DNA from: Hysterium pulicare CBS 123377
Taxonomy: Eukaryota > Ascomycota > Dothideomycetes > Hysteriales > Hysteriaceae
Length of the DNA stretch: 64,000 nucleotides
NCBI GenBank assembly: GCA_000467715.1
Contig: AJFK01000129.1
Coordinates: 124,001-188,000, forward strand
Direction: 5' to 3'
Under the pieces are notes generated by a model, which did no database searches, was not told the origin of the DNA, and saw only the letters and a list, made by a program, of their open reading frames with translations. Of this stretch, positions 41,628-53,535 are shown in pieces. Numbering within the stretch: position 1 is the first letter of the stretch; every line of letters begins with the position of its first letter. The translations under genes and the position numbers were made by a program.

Positions 41628-43219
41628 ATGAACGACAAGGCTGCCATGCCACCACCTCCCTATCGCAATACACGTATGGCTGATCCAAGCGCGAGTGACA
41701 TTGAGGTTAAGTACAACCTTTCGACCCAATCATTCCAAGATGGATCAGTCGTCACCTACAAAGTGAGTAATCGGGTAGTTGTGGGCCATGACGGCGATAT
41801 CTCATTAGTTCCCTCTCTCCTCGCCGGCACTGAGCTGGCAAACGATGGCCTCCAGAAGCTTGTGGACACTGCGATGGAAGAGCACAGACTCCGAGGACAG
41901 GCGGAGGACCGCGTGCATCGCTGGGCTGTCGATAACGATTCTCTTGAGGATGACCTTCGCGACGGCATAGCATTGGTCGGTCGAGGAGTTCAGCATCTTA
42001 TAGACATCACGTCGGAACAAAGCAGGCACCGTCAGTTAGCAGACAGACGTGCCAACGCACTACAGGGAGACCTCGATAATGCTCTTCAAGAGATCTCAGG
42101 ACTGAGAGCGAGGTTTCTCGGTCAGGCTGATGAGAATGGGACCTCCTTCGTGGGACAATCTTATCCAAATCCTTATCACCATGGCTCAGGTAAACTTTGT
42201 TATTCAGGAAGCTCATCGGAAATGCTAATGACTCAGGCGCGCCACCTTTTCCACCCCCACCGCCGCCTGCTGGTGCACCAATGCCCGTTCTTGAAGAGCA
42301 TCCGCCACGGAAAGGAAGCATCATACCTCCACCATATGGCAATCCATCTTCGCCAAATGGATCTCCGTATGACGATAAAAATGTCTCACCTCGGAGCCCG
42401 CCAGGTGACTATGCTGCCAAAAGAGAGTCACAAATCCTGGATCCTGCTCGAGCATGGCCTGAAATACATCCGAGCAGACTAGCCCAGCATATTTCCAATC
42501 CATATTCGGCGCCGGATCCATATAATGTGTCTCGCCAACCAAGCACCATGGGGCATGAGGACTATAATGACGTATCAGAACCATGGGCCAAGAAACCCAG
42601 GCTTTCAGTGCCACAAGAGATGAGGCCACCTCCAACGGGATTTGTTCCACTGGACACCTCGTCTGCAAACTTCATACCCTTTCCCCACCCAATCAATCAA
42701 CCCGGGCCGGTGATTTCCATGCCACAGATTCGACAGCCAGCTGGTAAAGGCCTCAGGTTTACATGCCTTACTCACGTCATCAATCTCCAACAAGGCCATT
42801 TCGCATCAGTCCCTGCGACGATTATTCCTGATCATGTCCGTACCACCGCCACACAGCTACTGATCGACTTTCAGCAGCTCAATCGAACCGCACGTATTCA
42901 GTACACCTCTCGTTACTGCGTTGCTCATCTCATGGAAAAGATATCGAAGTCAGGACCTGGTAATTGCATCCGCTCCGCCCATGAAGACATCTATGCTGCT
43001 TGTAAGGCATGTGTACTGCAGCATCGGCCTTGCATGAGGTCTGTGCCGGACAATCGGCCGTGTTCTCCAGCTGGGACTTTGGCGGTTGCGTTATTACCGC
43101 TTCCCGAGAGGCTCAGACAGGGTTACACGGAGCGAGAAATGGGGTATTGGATTCTTGGTGCCGGAAGTATCAATACGGACGGTGCTTGGGAGGATGCTGT
43201 CAAGTATGGAAATATGTAG
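41628..43219 (+). CDS. Coiled-coil protein with CxxC C-terminal module (tandem paralogue B)
   Basis: ATG at 41628 (MNDKAAMPPPPYRNTRM). Exon 1 runs to 42189, a 47 nt intron follows (GTAAAC...TGCTAATGACTCAG), and exon 2 is 42237-43219, giving 514 aa. The N-terminal 190 residues are helical (LQKLVDTAMEEHRLRGQAED; QADRRANALQGDLDNALQEI-type heptads). A poly-Pro and Pro/Ser-rich middle follows (PPFPPPPPPAGAPMP). The C-terminal module 'LRFTCLTHVINL', 'ATQLLIDFQQLNRTARIQY', 'YAACKACVLQHRPCMRS' and TLAVALLPLPERL aligns with the previous gene. An extra C-terminal 'TEREMGYWILGAGSINTDG' is unique to this copy. No localisation signal. The paired Cys suggest zinc binding (inference). Confidence 0.72.
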
Positions 43220-43537
43220 TCGGTGCCAGCCGATGTTCGACGCGTCGAGGTATTTCTTTTGTCCTGGGTGGGATATGTAGCGGAGTTGGTTTTTTCTTGG
43301 ATCGACGGAATTTGCACAGCCATGTGCTTTCATGCTCAAGAGCCTAGGAGTGAGGGTTCTGTTCATGAACTGTATGTTTGGTGTTGAAAAAAATGACTAG
43401 GGTACCACAGAGCAGGACATTTAACTGTGCTGATGACTGGGTAATAGAGTCTATGCGTCTGTAAAAGTAAGTAGAGTCTGAAATAGCGCGGTCTTAGCCA
43501 CATGCCCGGAACCCACTACTGATGCGTCAACTGTCAG
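43220..43537. other. Convergent 3' spacer
   Basis: About 320 bases between converging stop codons; nothing recognisable. Confidence 0.4.
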
Positions 43538-45433
43538 TTATTTGAGAAGAACAGTCTCCAACTTGTACTTGCCCTCTTCAACTTGCTGAGTGATCTCCCC
43601 TCTCATGACGCCATAGATGTAGCAGTCGCCGACAAGGTGGTAAATTCCAACTTCACTTGATTGTCGAAGGATGTAAGGAACTGAAGCCCCAGGAAAGATA
43701 CAGCAGATATCGTTCGGCTCTGCAAACCGTGGCGTGAGCACCAAACGCCCAGCCTCGGTGTGCGCAAGCCGCCGATTGTAGCAAGACTCTATCTTATTGG
43801 CAAAGCGGACCGCACGTCCAGAATTAGAACTATTAAGACTCGCATCTGGAGCAGGACGAGGAGACAATGCGGCCGTTTTCTGTATGAGGCGGCGATACTT
43901 GGCAAAGTCCTTACGAAGCATCGACATGTTGACACCGTTGGCCTGGACCACATGAGTTGCTGGGTATTCACGGCACAGCGTCACCATGAACCTATCCTCA
44001 AGCTCCTTTCCAGCATGCTGACAAGAATCCATAGTCGTTTCCCATAGGCACTCAATGGCAGACTTTCTGCGCTTTCGAAATCTCTCATCCCAGTTTGCGG
44101 AGTCAACGGAGAAGTTATTTATTGATAGCGGCTCCGATACCCACGACAGCCGGTCAAAGTTCACGCGATGTATAGCTAGCAATTTTCCTGGTTGCACATG
44201 CGCGGCGAAAGTCAGGTTTGGTCCTCCTGAGCAGTACCAATTGTACGGAACTGCAAGTGGAATTGTCGAATATCCTTGGTCCCAACGCGGGACCCACGAT
44301 GGCCAGTCGCCTTCAGCAAAAACATGAGCAGGAGAGCTATGATCTACGGCTCCAAGCAGATATGACGCTTCTCGGGGATGACGCAAAAGTGCGCATCCGA
44401 TGTCGAAATAAACCGCTTCCACTGATCTCGTGTAGTCCGGCTCTACGATCACCAACCCGTCGCCCGTTAGAGCGAGTGAACTCCCCAAAAAGCCATAGAC
44501 ACGATCACGTGGATTAGTTGCTTTCATTTTTCGGCCAGTTCGTAGAACTTCGATGAAGGATTCATCCTTAGGACGGGTGGCGACGAAATTGCTAAACCAA
44601 GCACTAAGTGGCAACTTCGTCCGCCAGGTTAGTCTGTTGCCGAGAGTGCACTGGTTTTGTATGAAGATATCAGCCCATTTAAGGACAACTTGGGGGCAGA
44701 CGAGCTGAGAAAAATCAGGTCGGCAGCGCAGCCATTGCACCAGCTCCACAACTTCAGCAAAGTCTACACCGGCTTTTCCCCACAACACGACGCAGTCTTT
44801 AGCCAGCCCTGCTTCTTGGACGACCCAAAGTCGATCAAACCAAGGCATCTTGGACAACGTGGCAATGTCTTCCCATCTTTTTGAATCCACACTGAATGGG
44901 TAGGGTGTGCTAATCGGAACTTTAAGAGGTTGTCTGTACTGTTGCAATCCTCGTCCCCAGTACTGATTGAAGTCCTTGATCAGATTGAAGCAACCCTCAG
45001 CGATCCCACTGGTGTCTGGCCCTAGATAAACAAGCACTCGTTTGGCGCTCTCATACACTCTTCCCATTTGTTTGATTTGGTGCCCCTTTTCGTCATCGTC
45101 CTTTTGATTGATGCAGATCGTATCAGCCCAAAGAACCTTGCGTTCAGTAACATGGCGAATAGTTCTCAGGGCCAAGGCCAAAGATACGGGTATGTAGAGC
45201 TCGAAGCTGTTGCACAAGATACCGATTAGGTCGTTCGGGTCGCCCCAGACATATGAAATCGCTTCATAGGCGTCTTCCGCGTCCGTCAAGGAAACCGTAC
45301 GCAGATTACAGACAATGGGGTCTCCTTCGTTACCGGGCTCAAGGTCCAGCACCCGGATGAAGCCGTCGATGACTTTCTCAGGGTGTATTTTTGGAAGAGA
45401 GACATCGTCTGATGCTAGTGGAGAGAGTGACAT
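43538..45433 (-). CDS. HET-domain (heterokaryon incompatibility) protein
   Basis: Single-exon 631 aa protein, ATG at 45433-45431. Residues 56-67 (YEAISYVWGDPN) and 99-138 ('VLWADTICINQKDDDEKGHQ', then IKQMGRVYESAKRVLVYLG) are the first and second HET-domain blocks. 'MPWFDRLWVVQEAGLA' follows as the third block. The C-terminal half includes 'NPRDRVYGFLGSSL' and 'YLLGAVDHSSPAHVFAE', as in tol/het-6-type proteins. The domain triggers cell death when activated in vegetative incompatibility (family knowledge). It is head to head with the STAND gene at 46340, 906 bases between starts, an arrangement that may allow co-expression. No key residue of the three blocks appears lost. Confidence 0.92.
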   Translation of the reverse strand: MSLSPLASDDVSLPKIHPEKVIDGFIRVLDLEPGNEGDPIVCNLRTVSLTDAEDAYEAISYVWGDPNDLIGILCNSFELYIPVSLALALRTIRHVTERKVLWADTICINQKDDDEKGHQIKQMGRVYESAKRVLVYLGPDTSGIAEGCFNLIKDFNQYWGRGLQQYRQPLKVPISTPYPFSVDSKRWEDIATLSKMPWFDRLWVVQEAGLAKDCVVLWGKAGVDFAEVVELVQWLRCRPDFSQLVCPQVVLKWADIFIQNQCTLGNRLTWRTKLPLSAWFSNFVATRPKDESFIEVLRTGRKMKATNPRDRVYGFLGSSLALTGDGLVIVEPDYTRSVEAVYFDIGCALLRHPREASYLLGAVDHSSPAHVFAEGDWPSWVPRWDQGYSTIPLAVPYNWYCSGGPNLTFAAHVQPGKLLAIHRVNFDRLSWVSEPLSINNFSVDSANWDERFRKRRKSAIECLWETTMDSCQHAGKELEDRFMVTLCREYPATHVVQANGVNMSMLRKDFAKYRRLIQKTAALSPRPAPDASLNSSNSGRAVRFANKIESCYNRRLAHTEAGRLVLTPRFAEPNDICCIFPGASVPYILRQSSEVGIYHLVGDCYIYGVMRGEITQQVEEGKYKLETVLLK

Positions 45434-46339
45434 AACCGGTGATGGTGGAATGATTTCAATGGTTTTCGGGATGAACTCGAAGGAGCAAATCTCAAGAGTA
45501 AACTTTCAGGCTTCGCGAGAAGTAGGAACTAGCTCTAGTAAGCTGGGCATGCAATGATTTGAGCCGGAGGAGGGCAAAGAAAGTGGTTGTCATTGAGTTG
45601 AAAGCCCATCAGGCTGAGATGAGGCTGTGCAGCAATGCTTGGCGGTGGGAGGCAGATGCACCTCGAAAGCCCAGGTTACGTTCACTCCAATGCAGGCTCG
45701 GAAGACTGGATGCTAACTTACATACAAACGTCGAACTTTCTGCGGCCATTGTCAATTGTGCTTAAGAAGTATGGTCTTCGTAAGCGGTCTAATACTTCGT
45801 ATCGGATATCGCTACCGAGAATAATACTATCGTGAGAATTATCATTAAGTGTTATAAGCTGCAAATGGGCATACGGAGGCAGGGAGTGAGGGGAGGATAT
45901 TGCACGACTACGACGCCTGTGCTGTCATACTCCAGATGGAATGCTCTGTATTCTATATGACTGTGTGTTGGTGTTGTAGAATGACTCGTTTAGTCTCGAA
46001 GAAACAAGGTCTAGACTAAGCCACCCGGCAAACCCCAAGCCGAAGTACTCGAAACCTTCAGCCTTGAAAAGCCAAGCCCGCGAACTTCGACAACCACAAT
46101 GGGATTCATAGTTCCGTAAGTTTCTAGCTTGACTTTTCCTATTCAATCGGCCACTGAAATTCAATATCTGCTGAGGGCTAGATACTCCTTTACAATCCTA
46201 CTGCCAAGCTCAGCTGTCAATGCGCCCCGCTAAGAAGAGTCGTCACGAAGTTGATGCACAGCCTAGATTTGAACAAATTACTACACTCTTTGGGAACATT
46301 TTCTTCTTCTCGATCCCTCGGAGTCTCTAAGGCGCAATA
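45434..46339. other. Shared divergent region, HET / STAND
   Basis: 906 bases between the HET and STAND start codons. Short frames (66-80 codons) are not convincing. It would have to hold both promoters. Confidence 0.4.
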
Positions 46340-49300
46340 ATGGACCCCTTAACCGCTCTCGGCTTCGCTAGCAGCATTTTCCAAATCATAGACTTCAGCG
46401 CCAAGATCCTTTCCAAAGGTCACCAATTGCAGAGATCATTGTCCGGTGCTACTCAAGAGAACGTAGAACTGGAAACGGTTGTAGTGCACCTCGGTGACCT
46501 GTTGTGGCGGCTCCAGCAAAGACCCCAGGCCTCAGCTCAACTCCAAAGCCATAGCCCAGGGTATGGGCAAGGACTTGCTGGTTTGGTCAATATGTGTATA
46601 CAGACGACTAATGAATTACTGGAGGTGCTTTCTAGATTAAAGGCTCGGGGACAGAGAACTAGATGGAAGAGTTACCGGCAGGCTATTAAGACTGTTTGGA
46701 GGAAAGAAAAAATTGAGGAGGTCGTGGCAAGATTAGAATTGATTAGGGACGAGATAGAATTTGGAATCATTTTGGACTTAAGAGATGAGCTTCTCGGTCT
46801 TTCAGCTCAGCAAACGGCGCTTTTTGACACCCTTGATCAAACCACGAAAACGGTACTCCAGGCGGTTCTAGACGGCCAAAGTGCATCGGCAGCAGTCAGC
46901 ACCACCCAAATTCGAGCAATTGAAAGCATGAATGCCAAAATGGAAAAATTAATTATCAACGAGCATCAGCAAACTCGCGACCAGATCATAGAAGAGATAA
47001 GGCAACAGCAGAACTTCACTAGAAACCTAGTACCGCCCATCAATATTTCTCAATTGACTCCAGTCGAGCAAAGCAAGGAAGAAACCGACGTCTTGCGGAC
47101 GCTTAAATTCGATGCGATAGACGATCGACATAGTGCTATTGCTGAAGCGCACCGCCGAACCTTCGAATGGGTTTGGACGGAGCCGGGATCTAGAGAACAG
47201 TCGTGGGGTGACTTTTGGCTTTGGTTAACACGAGGGCAGGGCATATAGTATGTCCCGATCTTCATTTGTAAAATCGAAAAGTTCTTTCTCGTATGTCTTT
47301 TACGTTGCTAACCATTTATCTATAGCTGGGTTACTGGCAAAGCTGGATCAGGCAAGTCCACTTTGATGAAATATATATATCATGACCCTCGAACTGCACA
47401 AGGCCTTCAATATTGGTCTGATCCGGTCGAGGTGGTGACAGCCGGCTTTTTCTTCTGGAATTCTGGTTCTTCGATGCAAAAATCCTTGCTGGGACTCCTT
47501 CAATCCATTCTGTATGAAATACTGAAGAGCAAGCCGGAGCTCAAAACTATTGTCTTTCCTCAAGAACTTCAAGACGAAGTACGACAACGATGGAAATCTC
47601 GGCCTCCTGACGTGGAAACGATATGGACCGTTTCAGAGCTCAAAATTGCATTCTCTCGTCTTCTCCATTTGCCCTCTTTGAAGATATGTCTTTTCATTGA
47701 CGGCCTTGACGAGTTCGACGGTGAGCATAGCGAGGTTGCAGAACTTTTCACTCGCGTAATTACCTCACCAGGAATGAAAGTGTGTTTATCATCTAGGCCC
47801 TTGGTAGTGTTTGAACGAAGCTTTGCGGCATGCCCACGCCTTCGTCTGCAAGACTTAACGTACGAAGACATCCGTCTATACGTACAGGGCAAGCTAGAGG
47901 GGAAGGAGGCCGTGGTTCACATGATGCAAGCAGAGCCCATTGAATTTAATCAGCTCACTGTCGAGATCATTGAAAAAGCGTCAGGTGTATTTCTCTGGGT
48001 CACGCTGGCCGTTAAAACCCTTCTAGAGGGCTTGACAAATTACGACCGAATCGCAGACCTCCGGTTCAGACTTAAGGAAATCCCCGAGGACCTAAGTAAT
48101 CTATATTGGCACATGCTACGGAGTATCAAGCCATCATTCTATCTTGGACAGGCCGCGAAACTGCTTCGAATCATGCACACCGCTTACATCGAGAATATAA
48201 CCCTATGTTTAGAAGAGCTCTCCTCCGCAGAAGAATATGAATATGGTAAACCACTTCCAGAAATCGCGAAGGAAATATCTCCCGATCAAAAGAAGGCCAA
48301 AGAAAGGATGATGGAAGGTCGACTCATTTCCCGCTGTCGAGGTCTCCTGGAAGTTCACTCTCAATCCGTCAGCTTTCTGCACCAGTCTGTCCCTGACTTT
48401 CTGATGCAATCAGATGTCAAAGTATCCTTAGATGAGAAGATTCCAGGCCACTTCAGTGCATATGCCTGCATATTAGCGAGCAGGATATCGAATCTCAGAC
48501 ATCGCCCTGCCGGTCAAGGCATTTTTAGTCGGACCGAACAAAATGAACTGGACCAGATTTTCTACCTTGCACGGAAAGCTGAGGAGGAAAGTGGCATGGC
48601 GCAGTGTGAATTGATGGCTGGACTCGATCGTGCAGTCAATCGGCTGGTTGATAATCCCAATATTGCGGCTGAATTAGAACATTGGACATGGAGAAAGGCT
48701 GGGATACACTGGGCTGGTATAGCCGCGTATCAACATTACCCTCGACCGCCAGCCTGGAACGACACTTATCTTAGTTTATGCGCCCAGAAAGGGCTAGTGC
48801 GGTACGTTGCTGAGATGCTTGACGAGGGCGCGCCGATGCAACAAGGCCCAGAAGGGCGGCCACTTCTGGATTTCGTCATCAATGCGAAGTGTGTCACTTA
48901 CACTATCGGCGTTGAAGAAGATGCTGATAGCCTTGTTACCATGTGCAAAATGCTCCTAGAGAGAGGCGCCAATCCAAATGAGGAGTTCAGAAGCCGAACT
49001 GTCTGGGAGAATGTGCTCTTCTACGCTTGCGGTGGATATCCATTTCCGGACGCCACGTTAGAATCGAGTTTCAAATCTAATATAGCTTGGATTGATATCA
49101 AACACGTAAGATCCGTTCGTCCTGCTTATGGAATATGGGCAAAGATCATGAGGATCTTCATTGAACATGGGGCCGATCCAAATGCAGGCTTGCTACAATC
49201 TCCTCTTTTCACAACTAGAGAGGAAAGGGTATATCCAGCTACTCTCGTCGTCCGGGATGAGATAATGCCACATGATAGGAAGAATGGTCTAGAGCTCTAC

Positions 49301-49960
49301 AATCGTCTGATAGCCCTTGGCGGTACGCAGCAAGATTACATGCGTCCTTTGAAAGAAGTGCCGCCGAATCTCATATTTCAGCTCTTGCCTCGCGCTCGGC
49401 CAGTACAAATTCCCACTCTAGGCCAAACTCTACATGTCCGACCTAAGAAATCTCAAGCGCCTGACCATGCAGGATTAATCCCCGTTTGGACTGAGCGACC
49501 ACAAGGATTCTATTACGGGCCATACGAAGCTCCGCACCATTCTCCAAGTCCTCAACTAACTCGGTCATTCGCTACATCTCCATCCCCTCATTATCCGACT
49601 TCATTTACCCCGCCCTATGGGACTACTCCAAAGCATTCTGCTTCCAGCACTCCCTCGCATTCGTATACGTCGCCATATATTATTCCAGCACATCCTGCAT
49701 ACCCATCGGGATCACCATATCATGCTCCAGCGCAACCAGTGCAACCGGCGCAACCATCGTACAATTCTCAACCAGCATATCCCTCTCAACCAGAATATCC
49801 CTCTCAACCAGCATATCCCTCTCAAATCTACCCAAACTACATTTCTGCAACTTCCTATCCGATACCAGTTAACGCTCCATATTGTCAAAACGTAGCGGCC
49901 ACGCCTCAAACATCTCCTCCTCCACCAACCAGTCCTTACCAAGCATACCGGCCGCCTTGA
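46340..49960 (+). CDS. STAND / NLR-like protein with NACHT-type P-loop and ankyrin-like tail
   Basis: Two exons, 46340-47247 and 47326-49960, with a 78 nt intron. The product is 1180 aa. The N-terminus 'MDPLTALGFASSIFQIIDFS' is the type that precedes NACHT domains in fungal STAND proteins, followed by about 280 helical residues. The splice junction makes 'YWVTGKAGSGKST' (Walker A, about 303-315). Walker B is 'CLFIDGLDEFDGE' (about 425-436), and 'KVCLSSRPLVVFE' is the sensor strand. A helical winged region follows, then ankyrin-like repeats (LLERGANPNEE, FIEHGADPNAG). The last 150 residues are Pro/Tyr/Ser-rich with an 18 bp DNA repeat. Such proteins act as NLR-like sensors in fungal incompatibility. 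The ligand is unknown. Confidence 0.9.
49766..49825 (+). repeat. 18 bp coding minisatellite in STAND tail
   Basis: TCTCAACCAGCATATCCC at 49766, 49784 (one change) and 49802, then a partial copy. It encodes repeated Ser-Gln-Pro-(Ala/Glu)-Tyr-Pro. Copy number may vary between strains. Confidence 0.85.
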
Positions 49961-51169
49961 TGATACTTCCCCAAAGGTGAAATGCGACTCGCTCCAGACC
50001 CTCCCAAGTAAAAGACCAACAACTCCCACATACCGTTCTCAGCTGCCACGTCTACATGAAGTAGATAGTGGTATACGGTGGGGTGTCATTATTCGACTTC
50101 CATGGCCGTACGTGTCCCAATAGATCCTATTCCGTATGGTATTACTTTCCGACTAGCCCTAAGAATGGCAATTTACTTTAACGTCTTGTACCTAGTCTAA
50201 ATTAGCTTTGTAGGCTAGCAAGAAGGAAGGCGCTAAATGCCGACTCATCTTTGGAGTAGGATGAATCAGGACGCCTGTGTGGTTTGGCGGTGCACTGGGT
50301 TTCCCATCCAGCACGGTCAACAATTGCCTAACGCTACACTCATCCATGATACGAGTTAAGCAAAAAGTGCTGCTTTTAAGATCAATAAATCCTGCATTGC
50401 GATATAGCTAAAATACTAAATCAGCGAGAATGCGAGTTCGGAAACAGTTAGAACACGTGACTGGGGATTTCTCATACTGATGTTCTCATTTGAACGCCTA
50501 TCAATTAGTATAATGCGTGCCTATCACAAATGCCTCAGATTGCAAGTATGGGACATTGGCGATTCAGAAAGGCTTGCTTTTGATGTTTGTGAGCTTGTCA
50601 CTGTCCTCTCGCTCAACTTTTTAGGTATGGTTGCTCTATTGGGTGATGGATATGGAAATCAGTTCAGCCCGAGTTACATGTATGTAGCTCCTTTAGTCTC
50701 TCTTGAATCCACTAGGTATGAACATGTAGCTACAAAAGACGGTGAGACATCAGTCGCCTCGCCGTTGATCTCATTCTCAAATAGAACTCTCCTGATAGTA
50801 GGCTTAGGGGAGGATCATTCTGACGAAGGAAGCGGCTTTCATTGACGGACACCATCATTATTACGGTTCCACGATTTAGTCGAGATAATGATCCCTAGAG
50901 AAGCATCAGTATAGGTGGATGACTGTTTTAGCAACGTGATACTACTGACCTTACGGGCGCAATTCTTAGAGCTTCAGTCTAAAGCTGTTCATATGTATTC
51001 CGTATGTCAGATAACCAATCGGCACCTTTTACCCTTATTCTGTACCTCGGCTACCCCCTCAGATTCTTGTATAAGGCCTCGCTCTAGCTACTCAATTGAC
51101 CCTTATGCACGCCCATTTGCACATCTGACACCGTAGCGGAGTCATATATGAACTTTAGCCCTTTCCAGT
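49961..51169. other. Convergent intergenic 1.2 kb
   Basis: Lies between the STAND gene and the DUF7580-type gene. A 121-codon plus frame (50480-50845) has no recognisable features. CACGTG at about 50455. No gene supported. Confidence 0.4.
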
Positions 51170-53173
51170 TCAGATAGAAAGGGTCTCAATCATCTTCTCA
51201 AGCTGACAGATTACATCACTGTAAACAGCTGCCTGCAATTCCTTTTTGCTGAGATCTGTGCCAAACCCAAAGTTGCATTGAAGGAGCTTGCGAGTAATCT
51301 CCGAATACTTAGGCCCCAATGGCGTCGGTCGCGAAGCAAGGCGCCGTGCAGTCAATATAGGATTCGGGTCTTGCTCGATGCTGAAACTCTCGAGCGGCTT
51401 CCAGTGACCAAGTTCAAGAAGGGCTACGCCTAAGCTAAAGAGCGTGGCATTGTTGATACCGTAGAATTCCTCTTCAGAGAGGCTGTAAGCATCTGTGATA
51501 TTAATTTGCACGCCCTCCATTGGAACTGATTCATCTTTAGATGATGATATCGGTGCGCTCAGGTGGAGGGTTCTCAACGTGTCGTCATTGAACCGATTGC
51601 GAACTCCGAAATAGCACAGATCGCGAAGCCGCCAACGTTGTGCGAGCCACGGAGTCTCGTTGAATTGAAGAATAGCTATTGCAGTCTTGTGGGCGAGTTT
51701 TAGCTGGTCCACGACAGTAAGCGCATCTTCTACCGATTGCACCATGAGGTCGGGAATAGAGAATATAGACTCCAGTGAGGTGCCTTGAGGCGCTCTACGT
51801 GTGATATTCCGCTTTTCTTCGAGATAGAAAACATGTTTGAACATGTTTGGTGTCTCTAGATAGCCAATGCAGTGCTCAGTGAGTTGTTTGCTGCAAAGCT
51901 GAAGGTTTTGCTTCAAATAATAGCAAATATTTCTGGTTTGGCAAAGATTAACCCCGCCAATGGTTTGGGTCCCCACGACGCTGATAATGGCGCTCGAGAT
52001 CTGTTCCGCGGTCGGGCCGACAAACTTGACTTCTTCTACATCATCCTTAACAGAGCAGAAGCGAACCTTTTTCCGTTTTGCGATTGGCATGACGCAGGAA
52101 GGTGATTGGTCCAACGGTTTATTCTTCGGGGCGTTCGGCGCTGATATAGAATCATGTTCGACCTCCCTAGCTGAGTCGCGAGGGAGAGACCTTTTGCCTG
52201 TCGTCGTTTCTACGCTAATGGATTGCACATATAGCCATATAGGCGGTTCCGGATTGAGTTTGGTACTGATAACATTAGCTTTCTATCTCGGAGCTAGCAT
52301 TATAGTTGCTAGAGCGAACCTTGCAGTTGCATCATTTGAATTTCTCTCTTGACAAGATATGGCGAGATCAAGCCGCACGCCGGACTGGACCTCTGCGTCA
52401 AGGCAGATTTTGGCGAAGTGCCGAGCGTGAGAGTGATCTGAACAGCACCATGCGCTAGAGAGTGCTTCGTACAGTTTCTGGGATGATTTCTGTATTGCGT
52501 TGATACGAGGAGGAAGTACTTTGCGTTCTAAGCATCCACCATCGAGACAAATCTGCTGTTGTTGAAAAGCCCTAAGTTGCGACCGGAGCTGCGTTAATTC
52601 GGAATTACGATCTCGCAAGCTTGCGAGGCTTTTCTCGTATTTGGACTTCTCGAACGAGATACGGACAGAGTTACGAAGACGGCATATTGCAGTCTTCAGC
52701 GGTTCGCCCTAGAATGGTGAATGAGATGATGTCGCGGACGAGTCATGGGCTGAAGTCGGTCCTTTTCACGAACTAACCTTCGCTTTCCTCTCTACCAAAA
52801 CATCAAATTTCCGGAACTCGAGCTCCAAGTCTTTGAGGATCTCGTTCGAGGCATCGATAATGCTTCTACATAAATCGAGGTTGTCTTTCAAGCATTCGTT
52901 CAAGTCCTCGCTGATTTCCTTATTACGCCATCTTTCGTCTGACGTGTCTTTGAGCATGTCTTTTATCGATTGGTCATCGTCAACTACCAGCCGCAGTAAG
53001 AAATGGCACTCGTTACGAAAAATTCCCCTGTGAACCTTGAATTGGACCTGGAGGACTCTGATTTCTTTCGAATAATGCCGAAACGTGTGGAATTTGTCGG
53101 AAATGGCCGAGTACCCCTTCACGACTTCAATCAAGATGGGTAGAACACCGAAAACGACACCAACGATTTCCAT
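51170..53173 (-). CDS. DUF7580-type fungal protein (kinase-fold-like C-terminus)
   Basis: Three exons: 53173-52778, 52708-52320, 52214-51170, giving 609 aa. The N-terminal 'MEIVGVVFGVLPILIEVVKG' plus helical residues to about 130 resembles the HeLo-like or STAND-type leading helices of fungal incompatibility proteins. Exon 3 includes 'LKLAHKTAIAILQFNETPWL', 'RDLCYFGVRNRFNDDTL', 'NNATLFSLGVALLELGHWKP' and 'YSEITRKLLQCNFGFGTDLS', the pattern of DUF7580 C-terminal domains. These recall protein-kinase C-lobes without clear catalytic residues. The second intron uses the weak donor GTTCGC, but it joins the frame exactly. Divergent from the C2H2 gene at 53536. A non-self recognition role is inferred from neighbourhood and family only. 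Confidence 0.8.
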
Positions 53174-53535
53174 CTTTTGAGATAAGTTAAGATTGTAAGG
53201 GAGGTCGAAGTCTTCATCATTGCGGCTGGTCATGTCAAGACGGCTGAGGCTCTTCACTGCTGCCTTGCAGCTCAGCCCCGCCGCTCCGCCTCCACAAGGA
53301 TTGCGCCCGTATGAATATTCAACAGGACTACCTACTCTCACCAGTACAACATACTCTTCCAGAGATATTCAACTTTCAAGGAGATATGACTACAAGGTGA
53401 CGTTGAAGTCTTCTTATTCGAATCTTGATGGAATGAGCCAGCGCCCAGCCTTACGCCAACTGAAACATAGGTTTGTTACGACCGCCACATCGTGTATTAA
53501 TCCGAAGGATCCGACCGCACTCAATGACTACTAGT
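53174..53535. other. Divergent promoter, DUF7580 / C2H2 gene
   Basis: About 360 bases between the two start codons, with no gene on either strand. Confidence 0.4.

Noticed and set aside
42750-42765. Second intron in paralogue B where paralogue A has one (GTAAAGGCCTCAG)
   Set aside because: It would be only 13 nt; the frame reads through with a good alignment, so no intron is called.
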